Assembly: GCA_021234155.1 (NCBI GenBank)
Contig: JAJEKV010000195.1
Coordinates: 124,001 to 188,000 of the forward strand
Direction: 5' to 3'
Source: Isoetes taiwanensis
Taxonomy: Eukaryota; Streptophyta; Lycopodiopsida; Isoetales; Isoetaceae
Length of the DNA: 64,000 nt
In this document: positions 54,810 to 63,800 of the stretch, piece after piece
How positions within the stretch are numbered: the first letter of the stretch is position 1
How the letters are laid out: every line of letters begins with the position of its first letter
Translations under genes and position numbers: made by a program
The notes under the pieces: model-generated
Told to the model about the DNA's origin: nothing
Databases searched by the model: none
The model's input: the letters and a program-made list of their open reading frames with translations, nothing else

Positions 54810-56486
54810 CTGGGTCATGCATGTTTTCATCACGTAGAGCTTGCAAAATGGCACTAGTGACGCACTCTCTGCAATCAAGTACGTAATTTCATCAAGTCCC
54901 AAATGCTGGAACATAAAGAGGCAATAAGATGACGCAGATCTTATCTAGGTTGAATATATTTTTATCCAGTGGAACTATGACTATTTTGACAACAAATTAC
55001 AAAGTTAAAATGCCAAATTGTTTTCCTAAAACAAAAAGTCAAAACAAACACATAACGAATAGTACAAATCAGTAGCCAAGAAAAACCAGCATAAGCGCCC
55101 AATCCTACCTAGTTATAAGAATCTTGTATAACATCTGCAGTATAGGGCATAGCTCGATCGGTGCAACAGGTTTGTTTCCCTCTGGATGCAAACTTGGCTG
55201 TCGCAACAACTCATGAAAAGTTTCAATAGCTGAAATGCCGTAGATAACCCAATGCACACCAATAATTAATATCCTTTCATTCCAAGACATAGAAATCAGA
55301 TACATAAAAAAAAAATGCACCTGTATCATTCCTTTCCCTTGAATACTATCACCCGTATCTGAATGGAGTTCACCATCTGCAAGCTTTTGTCCAAACATCA
55401 TCCTGATGTCAAAACAAACATCTATGAAGACTAGATTGGTACAGGGCGAAACCACAACCTGATCCAAAACTTAATGCATTTCTATTTGAAGAATAAAATC
55501 AATCTTCAAGTTGTTTACTTTGTCCGAGGAATTAATACATGCTTTGGCACGCGAATCCCAGTAGACTCCGCATATTCTTAGGATGCCTTCAACTTATCCT
55601 CTGTAAATCATGTCCCTTCAACAAAAAAGCAACCCATAATGCCGGTGAGTAATCTTTCGGTCGTTGATAACCAATCTGCATTTACCATAATGCCGGTGGG
55701 TAATCTTTCAGTCGTTGATAACCTTTCTGCATTTACACAATGCACACATCTAATATCTGGAGAAAGACCTTTTAAATAAATTCATAAGCTTCACCTTCAA
55801 AGTAACTTCATCTTTTGACCAGTTCCTATCCAGAAATACATATTCTGAGAACCACATGGACCAACCAATCACCTGTCTCACAAACAACCACAAAATCAAA
55901 ATTGTTACCACTCATCTTTGATCAACAAAAACACATCAATAATGTAGGTCATAAAGTATATTGTAAATACTTATCTTAAAGCTTATCGAACAGAAAACAG
56001 TTATTAAATAATGCTGGCTGCTAGATTAATAGCATAGGCATCTTCTGTACCTAGAGAAGTCTTTTATCCTAATCAATATCTCAATATAGAAAAACATTTT
56101 GAAATTTGAACAGTACAAATATTGGAAGATTCAAAATACATGCACATAATTATTTTATGTGAGAACATGGGACTACCGGCAAGATCTTCATGGATTTTTT
56201 CATCACAGTTCGAGCATTATCAAGACAACCAGAGTGCTGGAGCACAGACCATCTGTTCATCAAAGTGTGGTAATATTCATTCACACAAAACAGTCTAATG
56301 CTCAATGCACGTTACCAGACAATTTTTAAAAATGCACAAAGGACTAAATGTTCCTTCAGTCCAGCACTAACTTTCATGTAATGCGCATGTTGGTCAGGAT
56401 AACATATTTTACCTCAGCAAGCACCCAGCCAACAAGCCAATCTATGTCACTACAATGATTGCAGATGACTAAAGCATGCTCCTTTC
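54810..56486 (-). pseudogene. LPAT2/3-like lysophosphatidate acyltransferase pseudogene
   Basis: Exons on the minus strand match plant ER lysophosphatidic acid acyltransferase: 56486-56413 ([20 protein letters not shown], with the catalytic NHx3D kept), 56236-56177 (HSGCLDNARTVMKKSMKILP), 55872-55795 ([20 protein letters not shown]), then a decayed exon ~55736-55515 with GYQR-KDY, FVEGT, EYAESTGIRVPKHVLIPRTK. In that exon one T is missing, CGA of GTRF is TGA, and CAA before EYA is TAA; its first 51 bp, acceptor included, are tandemly duplicated (55635-55736). Degenerate traces may continue at ~55230 (IYGIS) and ~54850. It cannot give an active enzyme. A TIC62-like exon takes the place of the normal N-terminal exons. 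Confidence 0.8.
55635..55736. repeat. 51-bp tandem duplication inside an exon
   Basis: Units 55635-55685 and 55686-55736 begin CATAATGCCGGTGRGTAATC and include the splice acceptor and 13-14 codons; a 51-bp period equals 17 codons. Confidence 0.85.
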
Positions 56487-56651
56487 CTGTCAAAATGATT
56501 TCTGCTTAGAACTTTAGATGCAGAAACATAAGTATGTGCTCTACAAACTACCAGTTCCATTTTGACCTATGCTCTTGAACCAGTGATATGAGAAGCACAA
56601 TCTTTGCATTATCCTAGTCCAAACTTTCTATAAAAGACATAAGCTTCTTAC

Positions 56652-56912
56652 CTTTCTCGATCAAGTTTTTGGTTGCTTTATAGTCAATGCGATATGGTCC
56701 TGTCACATGCAACACCTCCTTTTCACTTGCCCCGATTGCATAGACTACTATGCCTGCATTTCCTATTGCCCCTTCAATGCCATCCATATCCTCTAAGTCG
56801 CACTCAACAACCTCCAGCTTATTCCATTTCCTTGAAGTAAAAAGCTCTAGAAAATTTGAAGGCTGTATGAGAGCATAATTAGCCTCCAGTTTTTTGTAAA
56901 ACCCAGTGAATG
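56652..56912 (-). pseudogene. TIC62-like NAD(P)-binding exon fused upstream of LPAT-like exons
   Basis: The minus strand reads ANYALIQPSNFLELFTS, KLEVVECDLEDMDGIEGAIG, NAGIVVYAIGASEKEVLHVT, GPYRIDYKATKNLIEK. It resembles the Rossmann-fold part of TIC62 and related plastid proteins (VxCDLEK, GNASVVICCIGASEKE, GPYRIDYxATKNL). It ends at a donor GTAAGA (56651-56646) after AAA G. The next acceptor on this strand is that of the LPAT-like exon at 56486, whose first bases complete the codon in frame (G|GA). The 5' limit of this exon is unclear. The glycine-rich nucleotide-binding motif expected before it was not found. Confidence 0.65.
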
Positions 56913-57139
56913 AGATGGGAACAATGATCACCACAGAAATAAGGAATAAGATAGGAGCTTCGGCTTGCCTTACCAGTTAACCGGTTCAAACGTCGGCGAT
57001 CCAGAACGCAGATGACCGAGAGTTTACAGGGAATAATAAGTTTAGAGCAGTCACCGGAATATCCTAGGTATATTTCAGCATATACCTAGAATATGTCAAA
57101 ACCCCACATAAACAAGGGTTTGCCCCCCTAGGGGCAACC

Positions 57140-57360
57140 CAAAAATATGTGTTTCTCAGCCATTTATATATGTCAGCCCATTAATTTAATGGCCTTGTGT
57201 ATGAGAAACCAAACTAAAATACACAACATGGTTTATATTTCATTAAGTTGAAAAAAATATGTGCTTCTCAGCCATTTATATATGTCAGCCCATCAATTTA
57301 ATGGCCTTGTGTATGAGAAACCAAACTAAAATACACAACATGGTTTATATACGTGGTTTA
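57140..57360. repeat. ~107-bp tandem duplication
   Basis: Two units, each starting AATATGTG-TTCTCAGCCAT and containing ATATATGTCAGCCCAT, GGCCTTGTGTATGAGAAACC and CACAACATGGTTTATAT. Very similar, so recent. Confidence 0.85.
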
Positions 57361-58255
57361 TGCATAGGTAACCTATCTGTTTCAGAGAGGTAAAACAAAC
57401 AGATGCCTTCCATTGCCACAAAACCATGGCCAATAGCACATGTAATAATAGTTACAAATATAAATTAGCTTGCATCATTTCAAACACCAAGACATGTCTG
57501 AGAATGCATGCACTGATATGACTGGGACTTTCATGATTCAGCCAACTGTTCTACAACATTTACCTTTCTAGATAAAAAGTCACAACCAAAATGCATCAAA
57601 GTAAGTCAAACACCTCGTAACCAAATAGTTGGACAGAGATCTTATACTGGCTTCATTCACGGTCAAAATCACACAGTCTTTGTTTTCCATAGCCTAGATC
57701 ACTGCACTTATGAGGGGACAGTGAGCATCCTATCAACATAGGTGGACGCACCGTTTGGATGAACACAACATTTATAATAAAGCATAGGATTCTCTCTTTC
57801 CAGGTTAGCACCCAGGGTCTACACGAACATAAGGTTCTCTCTTTCCAGGTAGGGTGCGAATCTCATTTACTATTTCCCCTCCCTCCCCCCTCCATGATAG
57901 GAATCATTAGAGTTTTTTTGAGGTCAAATAAGGGCCTTGTAAGAATATATTAGGGGGGCCGCCACGTAGGATCCCGAACCTAGCTTCCCCCCCTCCATAC
58001 CTAACTTTCACTCTCCCCTAACCTAACTACCTAACCTTCGAACCTAACCTCGAACCTAACTTTGCAATCATTATTTCCTAACGACCTGAATATTTGATGA
58101 TTACATCTAAGATTTTCATTTTCCCACCATCGAGCTTCAGCGCCATCGAGCTTGCTATCGAGCTTGCCCTCGCGCCATCGAGCTTGCCATCGCGCCATCG
58201 AGCGCCAACGATCTTGCCATCGCGCCCAAACATTGTTTGAATTCGAATTATAGCG
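57361..58255. other. region between repeats and the L1, no gene seen
   Basis: Contains a two-copy ~60-bp repeat (GGTTCTCTCTTTCCAGGT, 57788 and 57832), a run of ACCTAAC-type repeats (58015-58062) and a degenerate repeat of CATCGAGCTTGCCATCGCGC (58130-58228). Confidence 0.5.
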
Positions 58256-58317
58256 GATTCTTGCCAGCAAATAGAGCGAAATTTTTCAATTTCGCTCTAT
58301 TTGTTGTGGCAAGAATC
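58256..58317. repeat. 28-bp hairpin with TTTC loop
   Basis: GATTCTTGCCAGCAAATAGA (58256 on) and the rest of that arm pair with 58288-58317, interrupted only by a 2-base bulge; loop TTTC at 58284-58287. It lies ~80-100 bp upstream of the L1 leader. Confidence 0.85.
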
Positions 58318-58413
58318 TTCCTCCCTAATTTGCTAATTACTCTGAAAGGGCATATGAGATGCTACGATGGCGGAGGCGCGGGCGGGAGGACAGAAAACTT
58401 TCAACCCTAAAAC

Positions 58414-58689
58414 ATGAAGTTCTTCACGATCGTGATCCAAGGAGATAGATTCTCTTGTGGATGGCTCGAGGGAGAAAGTGCTCGGCTATGGGAGAGTTTG
58501 GTTTACAATAGATTCTTCCCAGAAGAATTATTTACGCCCATCTCCTCTGTGGTCCCTCAGTCTGAGGTTTTGCTGTTAGAATCTTGGCTGGGTGAGTTTG
58601 TAGGTGATAGGAATGTTAGTGCAGCAGGTGTCTTTCATACACACTGTTCGTGGACGGATAATAAAATAGTTGTGAAAGTTTACAGTTAG
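58414..58689 (+). CDS. short upstream ORF of L1 (ORF0-like candidate)
   Basis: 91 codons, ATG 58414, stop TAG 58687-58689, 44 bp before the ORF1 ATG and in another frame. It reads MKFFTIVIQGDRFSCGWLEG, then YNRFFPEELFTPISS and FVGDRNVSAAGVFHTHCSWT. No family recognised. It could be a third protein or a translated leader controlling ORF1. Its length in such a short leader is notable, but chance cannot be excluded. Confidence 0.4.
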   Translation: MKFFTIVIQGDRFSCGWLEGESARLWESLVYNRFFPEELFTPISSVVPQSEVLLLESWLGEFVGDRNVSAAGVFHTHCSWTDNKIVVKVYS

Positions 58690-58733
58690 GAGTGTGGATT
58701 GTTGCAGTTTCGAAACCTAAAAAACAGTAAAAT

Positions 58734-60890
58734 ATGGAAAAAGAAATGGATAAAAAAGGGAAAGATTCGTGCAATGTAGTTGAACAGGAGGCAGAGTTGT
58801 CTGGGAACGGTCAACAGTTGGGACAGACAGAGACAGCATTGGGAAATGTGCAAAAGGGGCAGAAAGGGGCAGATTTGGGGGGAAAAGGGACAACAATGAC
58901 GGATATGAGAAATGACAAAAGGGAAAATGGGAATGCAGAGTTATTGAATATTATTTGTACCCTAAGTGAGAAGGGACACAGTCAGATTCGGGAGATTGCA
59001 GGCCAACTAGCAGCGGTGGAGAAGGGCGAAAAGGTGAAGGATTTCCTAGCTTTTGGAGATTTTCTTACCTCTACTGCAGATATGGTGAACACCAGGCGCT
59101 CCTCTGGAGTGGGGACCTTGCAATGTCAGAAGGAGGCAGTGGACCAAATCCTGGAGTATTCAAATCAAGTGGGGGAAGAGGTGCGAAAGGAACTATTGAC
59201 AGACAAGGAACCGGTTTTTGTGGGTAAGCCTCTCCGTAATGCTGCTGTAGAAAGTAAACTAAAGTTTCTGAAATCCCGAGGGCTCATTGGCTGTATCCGA
59301 CATGAGGGGGTAAGACTTCAGTTTTTAAAAGGAGAGTTGGAGAGAATGGAACAGGGGGTAGCAATCAACAGTATATACTGGATTGACTTCCCTTTTTTTA
59401 TGGTTGAGTGTAGTAATAACCAGACAGCTACCCTTTTACTCAAACAAGGAACCATTTCCAGGGCTAACACTCAGTTTTTCTTTCAAAAATGGTATCCTTC
59501 CTTTGACCCTCTGAATTTCTCAGAACTATATCACCCGGCCTGGACATCGCTACAAGGCCTAAACCCGATGTACTGGAATGAGCAATCCTTGATTACTTTG
59601 TTCCAGCAGACTGGAAATATTATTAGCTGGGAAGTTTCCCCAGATAAAGCTCCAAGAGTGTGGGCTCAAATCGATCTTCTAAAGCCAATCCCGGGCGACA
59701 TAAAATTTGTGGATTACTTTGGTAATCCCAAAATCCTAAAGCTCGTATGGCAAGGTCTGCCACAGCCATGCTCGGCTTGTGGTTTGAGACTCCATGGGGG
59801 GAGAATCTGTAAAGGAGAAAGGGAGCTAAAAGAGAGTCCAAGGGAAATAAACCAGGGGAAACAGGGGACCCAAAAGGAGGAAATGTGGGTCACACCCAAC
59901 AAAGGCAAGGCAGAAAGATCCAGGCAGAACAAGAATGGGAGTGAAAAAAGAAAAAGGAGGAGGCAGAAAATCAGAGAAGAAAGGGAAAAGGAGAGGATTA
60001 AAATGGAGGCAGGAAAGAGTTTGGAAAGGAGACAGAGAACTGAATGGAAAAAAAAGGTGAAATTCATGGAGGACTCCTCTAAAGTAAAGGTCCTAAACAA
60101 TCCTGATGCTAAAGGGAAAGGGGTTATGGAGGAAGAAAAGTCTTATCAAAAGAATAACTCCATGGCTCTCACAATAAGGGAGCCCCAGGAGAATGGGAGC
60201 TATTCCTCCTCTGAGGAGTCAACTGGATGCCAGGAGAAAGGAGAACCGAGCTCACCTAAAATCTCTCCCTTGACAGCCAACACAAACAATGAATCTCCCC
60301 TTCCAGTCATGGAACTATTTCCCAAAGGATTAGAGGTCTGTGGTCCAGTTTTGAGTAATAAAGATACAACAATTGAGTCCTCCATTGCTGTGGAACATGT
60401 AAAGGATACACCTGGCACAGGGGATTTGGAAAGTAATTCAAACCCACAGCTTCCAGTTCCAGAAGGCCAGGGAATTGATGCTGTGCATTGCAATAGTCCT
60501 GTAAGTCCATCTGGCCAAGGATTGGGGAACCAGCCCCAAAGACTTGTAACTCCAGCCGGCCGGGAAATTGACAGTGATCAGATCAATAGACCTATAAGCC
60601 CTTTTGATCAAGAGTTGGAGAAAGACACTCCTGAAGACACAGTTACCTTGGAAAGGGAAGAGTTCAAGACTCCAGCAGCTAAGCTAAGGGAATTGGCAGA
60701 CCCTTCTTCTAGACTTTATGGTAAATTCTGGGAGGATGAGGATGAGGATGTATGTGGAGAGGAGTTGGGGAGTGAAGTACAGAACTATGTTACTCCTCAG
60801 CCACAAATCAAAAAAAGACAAAAAAAGGTCTATACCCCCAGGGAGAATGGGCCTGTTACCAGAAACTCCAGAAGCTCCAAAACTCAATGA
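58734..60890 (+). CDS. L1 ORF1 protein, DUF4283-type RNA-binding with zinc knuckle
   Basis: 718 residues, ATG 58734, TGA 60888-60890. Residues ~1-160 are Gln/Glu/Gly-rich. Residues ~175-340 are the DUF4283-like domain of plant L1 ORF1 proteins (SKLKFLKSRGLIGCIRHEG, FFMVECSNNQTATLLLKQG, FFQKWYPSFDPLNFSELYHP, WTSLQGLNPMYWNEQSL, SWEVSPDKAPRVWAQIDL). A cysteine knuckle follows (CSACGLRLHGGRICK, ~345-360). Then come a long Lys/Arg/Glu-rich stretch (~380-450) and a Pro/Ser/Asn-rich tail. By family it binds the element RNA. Its stop codon overlaps the ORF2 start. Confidence 0.88.
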   Translation: MEKEMDKKGKDSCNVVEQEAELSGNGQQLGQTETALGNVQKGQKGADLGGKGTTMTDMRNDKRENGNAELLNIICTLSEKGHSQIREIAGQLAAVEKGEKVKDFLAFGDFLTSTADMVNTRRSSGVGTLQCQKEAVDQILEYSNQVGEEVRKELLTDKEPVFVGKPLRNAAVESKLKFLKSRGLIGCIRHEGVRLQFLKGELERMEQGVAINSIYWIDFPFFMVECSNNQTATLLLKQGTISRANTQFFFQKWYPSFDPLNFSELYHPAWTSLQGLNPMYWNEQSLITLFQQTGNIISWEVSPDKAPRVWAQIDLLKPIPGDIKFVDYFGNPKILKLVWQGLPQPCSACGLRLHGGRICKGERELKESPREINQGKQGTQKEEMWVTPNKGKAERSRQNKNGSEKRKRRRQKIREEREKERIKMEAGKSLERRQRTEWKKKVKFMEDSSKVKVLNNPDAKGKGVMEEEKSYQKNNSMALTIREPQENGSYSSSEESTGCQEKGEPSSPKISPLTANTNNESPLPVMELFPKGLEVCGPVLSNKDTTIESSIAVEHVKDTPGTGDLESNSNPQLPVPEGQGIDAVHCNSPVSPSGQGLGNQPQRLVTPAGREIDSDQINRPISPFDQELEKDTPEDTVTLEREEFKTPAAKLRELADPSSRLYGKFWEDEDEDVCGEELGSEVQNYVTPQPQIKKRQKKVYTPRENGPVTRNSRSSKTQ

Positions 60891-63800
60891 AGATTGTCAC
60901 TTGGAACTTAAGAGGAATTAAGGGCCCCCTGAAGAGGAAAAGGGCTCTAATAGCTATCAAAGAGCTCAAAGCAGACATTGTTCTTTTGCAGGAACATAGG
61001 CTGCCAGCCTTTGAAGCTTCAAACTTGGGAAATTGGATCTTCCCCAATGGTGAATCCATTTGGTCCCCTGCAGATGGCACAAAAGGAGGCATTTGCATTG
61101 CTTGGAACGGGTGCAGAATGGTGAACTCCTTCCTACACCCATCAGGTAGATGGCAAGTGGCATTCTTGATGATTGGACAAGAGCAAGTAGGCATTATTAA
61201 TGTCTATGCTTCTACCTCTCCTGAAGAAAGAGAAGAACAATGGAAAACTATGGCAATCTGGCTGCAGAGTCAAAATACTAGTAACTGGATCCTTAGTGGA
61301 GACTTTAATAATACCCCATCTTGGGAACAAAAAGCAGGAAAGAAGATCAACATGTCCAGAGGAGAGAGAGATCAATGGGATAAATTGATTCATAGCTTCA
61401 TATATTATGCTCCTTCTTCCTCTAATGCATATTCCTGGTGCAATAAGAGAAAAGGAAATGACAGAGTGTATTGTCTGTTAGACAGGTATTATACTAGCAT
61501 TTCCACACTGGATGGCTGGGATAATTTGATCATCAGTAATGATTGTAGTAACTCAATCTCAGATCATTACCCTCAGATCCTGGACACTGGTCTTCTTCCT
61601 CAAAACAGATGTGCTGACACTCCCTTCAAATTTAATGCCAGTTTTCTGAATAATAAGGTCTTTTGTGAGGAGTTCACCAGATTCTATATGTCACTAGAGC
61701 ATTTGAATACAAGTGGCTCTATGAAGGAGTTTATATGCAGGAATAAGCAAATCAAAAATTGGGTGAAACTGTGGGGCAAGGAATGGAACAGGAAAAAAAG
61801 ATTAGAAAAAATGGAGGTCTACTCGGAAATAAGAGATGTTAGGCAGAGCCTTTTTTCAGACAAAGCTAATGTGCAGCTGCAACAGAGAGAGGAGTCCCTG
61901 GAAAGGAAAGTCAAGTTGATTGAAGAATATGAAGCTAAAAGTTTGGCCATAAAAAGCAGAAGTCTATATGTGAACTGCATGGATGATTGCAGCTCAAAAT
62001 TCTTCTTCAGAGCTGCTAAAAGCAGAATTATGAACAATGGGATTGCCTCAGTTCGAGATGACAATCAACAAGAGCTCTTTAAACAAGAGGACATCCAAAA
62101 ATTGTTCTACACTAAATACAAGGAGTTATTTACAGCCAAGGATAATGACAATGCTAAAATGGATGAATTCTTTGAATACCTTGGCTCAAAAGATGATCAT
62201 ATTCAGGATGTACAGCTTCTGGCAGTTCCAATGGAAGCAGAGATTTTAAGCACATTAAGGAGTATGGCTCATGGGAAAAGCCCTGGTCCTGACGGTCTAC
62301 CTCCTGAATTTTATGATCATTTCTGGGATGTAATGAACAAGGACATAGTTACATTTGTACAGGGTGCTTGGCAGGCTGAGAAATTACACCCAGCAATTAA
62401 TGCAGGTCTAATTGCCCTCATCCCAAAGGTAGATATGCCTATCAACTTTTCGGATTGGAGGCCTATCTCATTAACAAATGTGACATATAAAGTTTTGGCT
62501 AAGATCTTTGCCAATAGGATAAAAAAGATTCTTCAGAATAAGATCTGTCCAGTTCAATCTGGATTTCTTCCAGGGAGGTGCATCTTGGACAACTTCATTG
62601 GAGCTTATGAAGGTTTACACTGGAATAAACTATCCAATCAAGGTTGTGTACTTTTAAAATTGGATTTCAAAAGAGCCTATGACACCATTGACTGGAAATT
62701 TCTTTACAAAGCCATGGCACAGTTGGGTTTCTCAGATCAGGTTATTGGGAAAATAGTTGGCTTCAATGTAACTGGCTGCTCAACAGTTTTGGTTAATGGC
62801 TCTCCCTCCTCCTTTTTTGAGTGCAAAAGAGGAGTGAGACAGGGGTGTCCTTTAGCCCCCTATCTCTTCTTAATAGTAGCAGAAATGGTTACTAGATATA
62901 TCATGAAGATGCAACAAGATAAGAAGATTAGTTGCTTAAATCTTCCTGACTCAAAAGATGCTTTATCAGTAATGCAGTATGCTGACGATACCTTTGTGTT
63001 CTTAAAAAGACAAGGGGACAGTATTAGAAATTTCCTCTCTGCAATGGAACTTTTTGGGAAGGCTTCTGGGGTGGTCCTGAACAAGGAAAAGTGTGCCTTC
63101 ATCTCTGACACCCTTGAGAATCACATTGAAGACATAAGTGTTTGTGGTCTCCAAAAAGCTACCAAATTGTTAGGTCTTCCATTAGCTCTCAACATGAGTC
63201 TGCATGGCCTTTGGGAACCCATTGTGACCAAGATAAAGAAAAAACTTCAAATGTATCCTAAGTCTTTATCCTTAGCTGGGAGAATAGAGATAATCAATAG
63301 TGTTATTGCCAGCTCTCATGTGTACTTCTCTTCAGCAATAATTGCAGACAAGAAGACCTATCAGGAGCTAGAGATCATAATGAAGGAATTCATTTGGCAG
63401 GGCACACACATGGTAGGTTGGAAAAATTTGATTCTACCTAGAAGGAAAGGAGGGTTGGGATGCAAAGATCTTTTCCTGCAGGCCCAAGCTCTGGCAGCTA
63501 AGTTGGTCTGGAGAGCTCTGGACCCAGCTGCTAAATCCCCCGCCCTTGCCCTTACTAAGTATTGGATTGGGAAGACTACAATAGTGGGAAGTCCATCTAC
63601 ACCTCATCACCTTCCTGACTCAGCATTTTATCAACTTAATACAGGGTCAGGCACTTCCACCATAATGAGAAGGATCATCCAAGCTTGGAATCAGGTTTCT
63701 GTGTGTTTTAAAGCGAATCCAATAGAACAAGTCTCAGAAAACTTCAATTTCTTCTGGCATCAAGGGCTGGTTAGTGAAAATGATGGATGCCTAGCACTTA

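Noticed and set aside
56652-56912. plastid DNA insertion in the nucleus
   Set aside because: TIC62 is nuclear-encoded in plants, and the fragment has a splice donor; not a plastid genome segment.
58015-58062. ACCTAAC repeats as telomere or centromere repeat
   Set aside because: Irregular short units of 7-11 bp with no longer array; simple low-complexity DNA.
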